From Ascaris suum (taxonomy: Eukaryota; Nematoda; Chromadorea; Rhabditida; Ascarididae): 64,000 bases of DNA. The notes beneath the pieces are model-generated. The model did no database searches. It saw only the letters and a program-made list of their open reading frames with translations, and was not told the origin of the DNA. The translations under genes were made by a program, and so were the position numbers. The DNA is taken from the NCBI GenBank assembly GCA_013433145.1, contig CM024179.1, forward strand, positions 4,698,501-4,762,500, given 5' to 3'. Below are positions 35,456 to 46,500 of the stretch, one piece after another (within the stretch, counting starts at the first letter, position 1; the number at the start of each line of letters is the position of its first letter).

Positions 35456-38400
35456 TATCTCGTGCCGACGATTCAAGGAACCATGGTGTCCCTTCGTTTT
35501 ATCCCCTTATACCTGTGTTATTTGCAGTTTACTCGACCGCAGCCCGGAAGAGGGTGCAAATCCTCAAGGAGACTTGGACGACTAGACGAGCCTAGAGGAT
35601 CTGACCCCTACATATGCACATACAGCAGAAGGGAAGGGCATGGTCTGGATGGCTAAATATTCCGACTCCATTATCTGCTTGCAACTCCCTGTGTCTACTC
35701 CCTTATTTCTGAGTTGGTTATTTCAGTAATCCATCAGAAAATGAGATTTTGAGGCATGAGATATTCCGTAGAACAGATATAAGAAATGAATTCATTTATT
35801 ACCATATGGTTATGACAACTCGAGAAGACTTAGAAAAAAGGAACCAAAAGGTGCGCGAACAACTACAGAAATTCACGTTTATTTAAGTGCGATCAAGATC
35901 TATCATAAAAACAGTTCCAAAAAGGACGAGGGGGCAAGGAAGGGACCTAGAAAAAGAGTACCTTCGACTCGATGGACATGTTTCACAGAGCTATTGGCGT
36001 TGGTAGGTTCACAACTTCAATCCCGCTTTCTGGAAATTTTTTGGGAGAACCACCCTTAAGTTGGAAAAGCAGTTCCATTGGTAGAACTGCGATCTCACAA
36101 GCATTAACGTAAACCTACGAAGCAGCTAAAGGCGATTTTATTGTTAATGAGTGTAGTAGTGGGGTGAATGCGGCGCGAAAAACCATGAGAGCAAATGCGA
36201 AATGGACCGGCGTTGCGAATATGTTCATGTTGTTCTCACCCTTTCACCGAAGATGACGGAAGTTTTTGAAGGTAAGCCTCTTTCCTCTAAAATGTTGCGG
36301 TCTAAACTGATTTCACCTCACCGCGCTATTCTCCGATTTAGACACCCATCGATGGAACGCCTGCAATCATAGAGAAGATACCGTGAGGCAAAAACAAAGG
36401 TAGAAATTATTATTATAAGTGAGACGTGGTGTTGCCTGCATATTCCTCTACTTAAAAATGAGGGTTTTCGTAGAAGGATCAACAAGATTTAGTCATTCTC
36501 ATTCGATTATGGGGGCGGAGGGGAGGAGGGGAGAGAGAGAGAGGAGGGTTTGCCTCTGCGTCTTCCTTCGTTCAGCGCATTGTTCTTGCGCATTTAGATG
36601 AATACGTTATAAACAAGCAAGGCAACCATCAAGAAATATAATGATAATGCTCCGTTCGTGCTGATTGCCCTCGAGACCAGTAAACGCGGAAATAACAGGG
36701 CAGCTTCAAGTATATCGGTCTTCATATCTTCCTCTTTCTCGATAACTGTAAAATGATTTATATGAAGCTTTCTGGGGTCGGCAGAGTTCGTCATGATGAA
36801 CAGTTTCATTACGTTTAGGAATAGCGTAGAAAAACAGACCACAACAGAAAATTCTCCCTCTATCAGATCTCTAGTTCTCCTCGCTGTGCAGTTCGAGGAC
36901 ATGTAAATGCTATTTTCTAAGTATGCATAATTTTGAGAGTGAGACTGTTTTCCAACATGCGTGGTCTATAATAAATAAGGTTGTGAAATCGTTGCTGACT
37001 ATAATCGCTTTATTGTTGAATTATCTACAAATCGGATGGAACAATATGTTTCCACCGCAGATCGATGAGCTTAAACGATACCAGTGAAAACGGCGTATTA
37101 TGTGAACAAAATGGCACAGTATACATATAAGAGTATATATACTATGTATATTTTGGAATGTATGCATTTATTTAAGTTGGTTAAAGCAGCAGCTTGTATC
37201 AAGCAGCAGCAATCGTTAATTTAACATTGAATTATTTTGCAGCTTCATAATTCACCAACTCACTGCTTGGGAGTCTTCTTTCAAGGATTAGGTAATGCTG
37301 GTGTCGTGTGATGCTTATTGCAGATCGACGTAATAGATCAATGAGCCAACATTTCTGTCCTCGCGATATTTTTCAAAATTTCTTCTCTGCTAAGTTGTTT
37401 ATCTTCACCCGTTTATGGCTGTATTGATGTTGGATGCTTTACCGATGGTGGAAATTCCACTAGTCTAAATTTCCAAAGTTATCAACCTGTCTAATAGAAA
37501 TGTCGATCATTTTTTGGATGAAAGAGGGGGCGGGTTTATGAACAGAGTTTATGAGCAGTTTATGAACAGAGTCAATTTTTTTTGCACTAAATAATTTCCA
37601 CAGTCATACGATCAACTGTGTCAGCTACTGGAGTCGTGGGGGTTCAAGATGGCGGGGTTTTCAGGATGCTTTCGGAAGCTTTTACCAAGAAACGCCTAAA
37701 CGATGGATTTTCACCTTTTGTCACTCCCATGTTGGGATCCATAGCGCTAATATTTGCTCCAGTAATGACATATGCTTTGAATTATGGTGAAGAAACAGGG
37801 GAATAAACTGTGGCAGGGGGAGGGAAGGTAGGAACTGCTCGGACGGCTTCTTGTCAGACTGGACCATGTTCTGAGCCGAACATAGAAAACCCTCGATCAG
37901 GACACCCCGAAAAAGTTTCGATGGAGTCACAAGCACGACCAAACTCTAGTGAGATTCTCTGTTTCGCCTGTGAAGGACGGCCCGGTGTGGTGGCAAACTA
38001 TCCTCGAAATAGTTCTAGTAAAAGCTACGACTTTCAACGATCGCATCCGGTCTTAACTTCTGCAGCAACCCGTCGCAGTTATCAATCTCATCCAGTCTGT
38101 CAGCAATCAATTCTTCTTTTCTTCTTCGCATGATCATCCTTGAGGAAGCCGAAAAAATAACGTTCCAAATATGAGCTATGCGCTGAACGCTCCTTTTTCG
38201 CAACCATGTTTCATGATAGTGGCGCTTCAGCGATGCTTCGTCAGTGAGTCGAATAACGCGAGGAGATGGCAACTGTTTCCAACATCAACAGCGCAAAGAC
38301 CGTTCGCGATTATCTTTGACCCGCATTAGCTGAATATACCAACGTTTTTTCCAGCGTCCCACCCTTTATCGTCAATGGGAACAGCAAATTGAGCGAAAAA

Positions 38401-39100
38401 CTGGCAGCCATAATCCAGACTTTGTATCCTTCAGTGACATTTCACGATTTGCCCGAGTACCTTCCGACAGCATTTATGACTTCGGTAGATCTGTCATAAT
38501 CCTTGCGAGTAGTGTGACTCCGTCCATGCGAGTAAGGCCTTTTATTCTCTTCACAGGGGAGTGAAGTGCGTTTTTGAAATCAACGCCCTCCGCTATTCGC
38601 TTGTGATCAGCACTGACCGATCACCAAAGTGAGCAGCATTGGCTTCGGAACTTCCATTTACTGATTTATTTTTTATTTGTTCATTTTAACATGCCGAGGT
38701 GGAAGAGCATACCAAAATATGTGACAATGAAAAGCAAGACGTGCAAAACGTTTCTAGAGCCGCATTTAGGCGAATAGACATTTAATACGAAACAGCAGCA
38801 ATAGTGTCAATCGAAATGACACAGCCGCAGCTTAGAAGCTGAATGAGTGGGTGGCTTAACGATATTGGCAGAGCGGATTCTAGACTCTGCAACGCGAAAG
38901 TGGAAACTGTGCAGAACACTGTCTTTGACGTTCTGTGCGGAGAGGCACTATAGATGGTGGACATTTGAGAATCATCTTAAAATGTTGCCAATATCCTTTT
39001 TCATGAATAGTCTCCATCTTTTCTTTAGCCTGTTATTCATCGTTCAACATTCGCTGCTGCGCGATCTGCTTCAAATAAGCTCCGACCATCACAAGAGGAA
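35456..39100. other. Intergenic stretch, probably repeat-derived in part
   Basis: No exon with good splice sites on both sides could be supported. Noted: GA-rich tract at about 36515-36545; a triplicated TTTATGA(A/G)CAG motif at about 37537-37570; a 62-codon plus frame at 37618-37806 and a 107-codon plus frame at 37810-38133 without recognisable domains. The start of the RTE copy probably lies near 39050. Confidence 0.35.
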
Positions 39101-39169
39101 CAACGGTGAATCGACTCGTCAGCACCCAACGGGCTGGAGACGAGCCTAATCCCTAACCTTCACGCGATC

Positions 39170-41960
39170 ATGTTCAACCTATGTACGTATAATGCAAGGA
39201 CGCTGCTATCGAGTGATCGGTTGGAGGAATTGAAAGAAGAGGCGTCAAAAATCAATTTCGATATAATCGGCCCAGCAGAAATAAGAAGGAAAGGCAAAGA
39301 GGCCGTCGACCGGCCAAACTGTAACTGCTTGTTTTACCGGGGAGAGAATGAGACATCGCGGGGTGGAGTCGGATTTTATGTTTCGAAAAGAATGGAAGGC
39401 TGGTTAATGATATTCTCTTCTCAGTCTCCTAGAATTGCGCAAATCAAAATTAAGACCAATAGAAAAACAAATATGCGACTAATTCAAATATATGCACCTC
39501 ACGGAGGCCAAAGCAGTGAAGAATATACGCAATTCTTGGATGACCTGACGGCTGTAATTAATGAAGAGGGATCTACGTTCACCGTTATAATGGGCGATTT
39601 TAACGCAACAGTTGGAGCACGAATACCAGGAGAGCGGTCAGTTGGGAATTTTGGGTCGGGAACGCGGAATCCACATGGACAACAACTAGTTGATTTTTGC
39701 GAAAAATAACAGGATGAAAATCACGAATATGTTTTTCAAAAAAAGACGTTGCAATAAATGGACTTGGAGAAGCCTCCAGTGGAGAAGCAAAAAACGAAAT
39801 AGCCTACATCTTGGTGAATAAGGTAATAATCGTGAAAGACACCGAAGTTTTGAACCACTTCCAAACAAGCAGCGACCACTGCCTGGTTATGCCAAAACTC
39901 AAGCTAAAGGATAAACGCTTATGGGCCAGACGAAAAAGAAACAAAAGCACCGAAAAATTATTCGACGCAAGATTACACACATATGCATTGCAACATTCTC
40001 ATTTAACTGAGATTGCAACAACTATGCAAATATTGTTGCAAAAATCATTCAAGCGGCAGAAATCGCTACGACAACAAGGCAGAAAACGTCGCCTCTTACG
40101 AAAGAAATAAAAGAACTGCTTGAAAAAAGAAGAAAGATGGAACGAGATGCTAATTTTTGGACTAAGCTGGAATTCCGTGAACTTAACAAGCTAATCAAAA
40201 AGAAAATATGCGAAAACCGTTATCAGAAATATCTGACTATAATGAAGCAAGCTGCAGCTACCGGGAAATTGAAGAGGGCAAGAAGCTCGCTAGTTGAGAA
40301 CAAGAAAAGAATAGTTGAGCTGAGGAAAAGCGACGGGTCACTAACGTCAGAAACACGAGAAATCGACCACATCGTTCAGGAATTTTATACTGAACTGTAT
40401 GGAGGAGAGACTGACTGCACTTTCGTTACACGAAAAAGCGATGAGCCGTTCTTACAAATCATCGACTCAGAAATAAGAAACGCGATCCAAAGCATGAAAA
40501 ACGGGAAGGCGCCAGGCATCGATGGATTATCTGGAGAAACGTTGAAACTCGGGGACGAATTATTAGTAACACCGTTGAAAAGTCTGTTCAACAACATTAT
40601 CAAATATCACCAAATCCCTGAAGACTTCGCCTTCTCAAAAACAATTCTGTTGCCAAAGAAAGGCAGTGCAGATGATATCAGAAACTACCTCACCATATCA
40701 CTCCTACCAACAATCTCAAGGTGTTTCTCGAAAGTTTCATGTAAAAAACTGCAGCAACAAATTGAGCAGAAACAAGATGTCGAGCAGGCAGGCTTTAGGC
40801 CGGGAAAGTCAACAATCGACCAAATCCACGTGCTTTCCATGCTCATCGAGAAAAGCAGAGAGTACAACTTGCCCCTTTTTGCTGTTCGTAGCAGAGAGTA
40901 TTTGCTGTTCGTAGACTACGAAAAAGCCTTCGATTCAGTTGAACATGCCTCCCTGTGCACCCTTCAATAATATCCATCCTTCAAGAAATCCAAAGTAAAT
41001 CGATAACTACAATTTTCGTACAAGACAGGCAAATACAATACAAGTAAAGAAAGGAGTATGGCAGGGAGACTGCATATCCCCGCTGCTGTTCAATGCAGCT
41101 TTACAGCTCGTGTTCGACGAGTTAGATTGGCAAAACAAGGGCGTGAACGTGGACGGGAAGAGACTTTCGCACTTCAGGTTCCAGACGCCATAGTCTTGAT
41201 ATCTCACAACTTCAACCAAATAAAGAAAATGCTAAGAGAACTCGAGGTGAGAAGTGCGGTAGTTGGTTTACGATTAAACACCTCCAAAACGAAGCTGATG
41301 AGCAACCGAGAGCTGAAGTCGACGATTGTCGTAAGAGGCGAGAAGATTGAAAGCGTAAACGAATCTATCTATTTGGGCAGATGTGTAAAAATGAGCCAAG
41401 GAACGGAAGAGCAGATGTAAGACGCAGGATCAAACAAGGCTGGAAAGCATTTTTAAGAATAAGGACTTCTGCCGTAAAAAAAGTGCCGATGGGTCTCAAG
41501 CGGAAACTCTTTGAAAAAAGCGTGATGCCAACAATTTTGTACTGTTCGGAGACATGGGTAACAACTAAGAAAATGCGCAAGCTACTGGCAGCGGCAGAGA
41601 CAAGAATGGAAAGAATCATGACGGGAGTCAAACTGGTGCAGAGAAAAGCCAACAAATGGCTCCGAGGTGTAACAAAGGTAAAGGATTGGGTAACCGAGGC
41701 CTGAATGAGGAAATTTAGATGGGCGGTGAAGATATCTGCACTGAAAAATGACGACTGGGTAAAATGAACAACAGAATGGACACCACGGATTGGCAAAAGA
41801 AGCAGAGGCCGACTGCAATAAGGTGGAGTGATTCTTTAAAAAACACCGCAGGAACCAAACTGGATCAGAGAAGCAGTGAATCGGGACAACTGGAAGCGAT
41901 ATGAAGAGACATTTATTCGTAATGAATGCTCTGTTGATTGAAATAAATAAAAAAAAAAAA
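39170..41960 (+). mobile_element. RTE-type non-LTR retrotransposon, nearly full length but broken
   Basis: The endonuclease-reverse transcriptase reading is spread over several frames. The apurinic endonuclease begins at 39170 (CTYNARTL), has the MGDFNA motif at about 39590-39605, stops at 39709 and resumes in another frame with SSDHCLV near 39870. The RT (40137-40970) shows KNGKAPGIDGLSGE, FRPGKSTIDQI and VDYEKAFDSVEHASL, then hits a stop; the remainder follows in shifted frames (WQGDCISP near 41060, LNTSKTKL near 41275). At the third RT motif, where FADD is expected, I read PDAIVL, so the second catalytic Asp is Ala. The A-rich 3' tail is at 41940-41960. Frameshifts, stops and the lost Asp make it inactive. 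The family resembles RTE elements common in strongylid nematodes. Confidence 0.85.
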
Positions 41961-41964
41961 TAAG

Positions 41965-42376
41965 TAAAGGTAGTCTGTTGCAAATGTTGCTATTCAGTCC
42001 TAGATTCAGGAAAGTGAGAACAGCTTCTTGTTACTTCGCAGCTCCTCACCGCGTATTCCATCTCCTCAATTTCCTCCTCTTTTGCGAACATGTGCAACGA
42101 AAATCCGAGTTACTATCATATGCATGTTACACTGTTTTGCATATGTCTCGCACCTTATTTTTCAAGGTGGCCGGATATTAAACAACGTGGTTCAGTACGT
42201 AACAAACTAAGGCGAAATCTTGCCGAAAAACTTTCCCACATTTCAGGTGCAGCCGTTCGTTATATTAAATTGAGGAACGGGGAGGAAAGAACCGCTGTCA
42301 GATGGGGCACGACTACATGATATATTGCCCACTTTGCTGAGTATCGGCTTAACATATAACACTGTCAGCTTACTTT
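41965..42376. other. Short stretch with no supported gene
   Basis: This lies between the RTE tail and a possible terminal exon. An acceptor-like TTTCCCACATTTCAG ends at 42246 on the plus strand, followed by 24 open codons, but I find no partner exon. Confidence 0.35.
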
Positions 42377-42379
42377 TCA

Positions 42380-42502
42380 ATAGCTACTCTTCAGGTAAGT
42401 TGAGATTTGAGTGAAGCGGTCACCTGTTGACGTTTTCGTTCTTCTTGTTGTAGTTTCCTCAAGCGTCTGCTTTGCAGCGGCCATGGCTGCTATGCACGAC
42501 TC
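42380..42502 (-). CDS. Possible terminal exon of the carbonic-anhydrase-related gene
   Basis: A minus-strand frame reads DIESCIAAMAAAKQTLEETT and then a Thr/Arg-rich tail ending in a stop near 42377. Starting after TTTCAAAAAAG (phase 0) it could follow the 43573 exon directly. A better acceptor, CGGCTATAG about a dozen bases upstream, would give a different phase. The peptide is helical and does not resemble the usual carbonic anhydrase C-terminus, so it may belong to another gene. Confidence 0.3.
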
Positions 42503-43572
42503 AATGTCCTTTTTTGAAAGCCTATAGCCGAAGTCAAAGTGATGTGAAGAATATTTGTATAGCTTATTCGGAATGCCTTGAATTGGTCTTGCCATTTGCA
42601 CGCTTAGTGAATAGTAAGACAGTAAATTTCCCTTCTGAAATAAAGAGCGGTGAAGTCATGGGCAGCCGCAAAAATATCCTTCAGACCAAAGGAGGCTACG
42701 CTGTCGTACCGCATCATTCAATCGTGTAACATATAGCATCATTATAACCTTGCGAAGGCCGTGAATACAAACTCCTTCCGCGATATCATTCGATTTTCTG
42801 AGAGGTTACAGTGCAATTAGTGAGACTTCCCAATCAAAGCAATACCATCTGATTGGTACAACAATAAATCAAATCAAAAAATTACACCGCTATTTGCATT
42901 TTATCACGTCTTGGCCAGTTGTATTCATTGATTCGTTATGTGTTCTATTGAAGAAGAAATACAGTAAGTTGCTGCAACTTCAATTGCACGCCATTTATGG
43001 TATCTCAAGGAACAATAAGCTGCATTACATAAAAGGATATAGCCGTAACCTCTTCCACTATAAAGAGTGATCTTTGTTCAAGTGCGCGATTTGGAAGCGT
43101 CTCCTCCGAAGACATTATCTCTCCCTTTGTTTCGCATGTTTTCGGAATTTTCCGTCCAGGACAAATCTTTCTTTCGGGCTGACCACTCTGAATAGCCCGC
43201 TCTATTTGAACGCGAAAAAAACATAAGCTAATCCTTGGTTGGTTTCTTTAGCATGCTGCCCCACTCGTCCATTTCCCACCCGTTTTATCATCTGTTTGTT
43301 TAATATTTTGTTAATCCTCTACGTCGCCCTTACGTGAAGCGGGCAACTTTAATGTCAGCTGAAATAGTCAACAGCTTTTGGTGAACGGACGAACGGGTTT
43401 AATAGGTGATAGTTAAGGGGTAAAATAATTGATGCTATGTTTCACCTCGGATATTGTTAAATTTTAATTTCAGAGGTCGCTTGGTGGATGGATTTAAAAA
43501 AATGGACGACAATGGCTCGATATCACGAAGGAAATGCTCCTCATATATGCAACACGATAGAATCAGCATTAC

Positions 43573-46500
43573 CACTTTTGCAAATATTGGCGCCTTAAAA
43601 ATGACGTAGAGAACCCCTCCATCGCAAGTGCCATCTGGAAGTGAACCATTATAAGCCCATGCGCTCCTCCGATCACGCGGTAAGAAGAGATCCCATGACA
43701 GCTTTGTGTTGACTTGCATTTCGTTATCTAAATATCGACAGATCCATTAACCCATTATACATTTAGTCGAATACGCGCATAAAACTACTGCTCGAGCTTG
43801 TGCGCTCAACGTTCACAGAGCAAAGTTTCGCAGCAGTGCTTCAACTGTTTATATTCGTGCGGCTGCTGCTCTAATAGCACACTGATATACAGACTCAGCT
43901 ATCACATAGTTTCCACTTAAAAAACGCATATGCTGACTACTTCACCTGTGTTGTTTATGACTTCCATCCGTGTGTGTCAATTTCTTCATTTCTCACGTCT
44001 TTTTCATTCAGTGTTTTTCGGTGCAATGCTTTTCGAGATTATGCACTGCATTCGTTATTGGGGCACAATAACACATGGTATTACCGTTTCGTTAAAACAT
44101 TCGGTTGTTGGGTGCGCTGAAATATTGCTCGTAAACGTGTACTTATAAACATGGGAGCCATAACCTAAATAATGCTCTTGACATCTCAGAGAGACGGTAC
44201 ACGTTTGTGATGACTAGGATTCGGGAGAGGAACATTGCTGGCTGCTTCCATCCAACGTTCTGACGAACTATCGCAAACACAATGCACCATAATTTACAAA
44301 TGCTCTGCAGAAGGAGAGAAAATTTTGCACACAGAGGTGACGGTTTCGATCTCCAAATTTTATGCGATGTCTTTGCCAACTCCTTGTGGCCGGCCCTTCT
44401 TCTTTTGCGCAGGCCTTTCCATGCAAAAGGACTGGATGCCTGGATAGCAGTGCATCCAAGAGTCCATAGCAAAAAAGCTACGTGCATAATTCGTTATCGA
44501 CTTAGAGGGACTCTTAGGAGGGAAACACTGCTTTCTTCACGAATAATCCATACTCCGTAGACCCGGTGGGCATTGATTGGTATGCTGCATCCTCTCGCGG
44601 TCCTCTTGGATACATCTTGAGTTTGGTCCGGTTTCATCTCCATGGTAGTACTGTCGTTCCACCTTCCTCTCCCTTTGGCAAAACCTGGTCTGTACAAGAG
44701 CTATTTGTGAAGGTGGCACATCTCGACAAGTCGCTTGACAAGCCGGTTGGCATCAGATTGATTTGGTACCAAACGCGCAAAGGATGGCCCGTTTCAATGC
44801 AATACTATGATTTGAAAAGGCGCTTGCTGAAGTACTGAAGATAACAAGTGATTTCTCCCCTGGTGCTCGATAGTGAAAATGGCCGCAACGACTACTATGG
44901 TGAAACCATGACACCTAGAAATGAAACGGCAAGACGGCTACTTAGAAGCCTTGATTTGGGAGGACTCGAGGTGAGGTAACTGACTTTCTTATTCTCTAGT
45001 AGGATGCAGGAGCAGCCGGTTGTCTATATGAACGTTGATTCTCTGTATTCAGTTGAAATTTTGAACTTCTCTGGAGTTCAGTTCATTCCAGTTTCCGCAG
45101 TTCACCTATCAACATCTCTCGCATGTTATCTGTCGCTTTGGCATCTACAAGAATTGTCGCTCTCGGCACATATTTCAGAAATATTAAAAAGAGTTGGAGC
45201 GATGCAATCAGCAGTACGAGTGAACTTGTTTTCTTGACACCATATATTCATACGTCGAAGAGGTCATGCTCCACAATGAAGCACCTTGCTCGTGCTACGC
45301 ATGCCATCGAGCTCGCCCTCATGCAACTTTTTTTTACTCAGCCGCACGCATTTGAGCCTCATCACTGAATAGGTTTACGGGTTATTGGAACGTTGCTTAG
45401 CCACCATGATGAGCAGCGTATGTCTCAGCGACACCATTATCTACTAGCTAATAAGTGTGCTCTTAAATCATTAAAAATGGTGGAGTATGTACAATACCAA
45501 AAGGCGTGCGCATTATATCACTTCTTATTTTTCTCTTCTTCTTGGACAATCTACTTCGTAACGTTTTTTCGACGTGTTCTATGCCATCAAAGAAATTTTT
45601 TCTTTTTGAGAACGCACGCTGAAATACAGTATTCACAAGTCATTCGCATCACCTATAGCAGTCGTACAGTCTTGTATTATGGACGAACTGGAGATGTTAT
45701 CGAGGCTGATATTGACCATTTTGCTGCTTCAATTGTCGGAGTGTATAGGAAACGCGTATTATACGTTTTCGGTGCACAGGTGCATCTACACATAACGGTG
45801 GAAGAAGAATTCCGATGCATTTCTATTCACTGTTTTAAACTGTTGCAAGAGGATGCAAAAAATGCTTTCTGTGACAGGAGACGGCTTCCATAAATAGGAA
45901 GAGCAGTACACTTTCCATTTCTGTCGGAGTCAAAAACAGTGGGATTTGGTATATGAGGACTTCAGCCCATTCTTAGCTAATTTAGCTGAAACATGAAAAA
46001 AAGGAATTTCACACCGACAGTATAGTCTTACGCCTAATATTGAACATATAGCAGGACATTTTGTCCAGGACTTTGGGCACACTAAGGAGCAACGACCCTT
46101 CCACAGCTACCTTAAACTTTGCAAGTATAAGTACGACTGAAGAAGTATTTCTTTATGTTCGCATTTAATAACCAGCAAAAAACTTTCTGGCGTTCAAATA
46201 CTTCAACCTGGCGGGTATGCACCTCTCGTCACAACGACATAATTTGTCTTCAACGCATTTGACGAAAGGCGATAGGAGATGAGGATGCCAAACCGCCGCT
46301 CAGTGAGAGGCGGAAACAGTCAACATATACTCCCACAAAGTTTCAGTTTATCAGTTCTGTTATTCGATCTTTTTTTGAGAAATACTTCCAGCACATTGGT
46401 GCATTGATTGGCCCGATGTTTTTGGGTTTTGATGCCAGTGTACTCTGAGCATTGACTGAATATGGCATTCAGCAATAGTAATTGTGCATTGGTTTATATA

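Noticed and set aside
35530..35612. GC-richer block resembling a structured RNA or tRNA-like sequence
   Set aside because: No tRNA A and B box pair or cloverleaf could be drawn.
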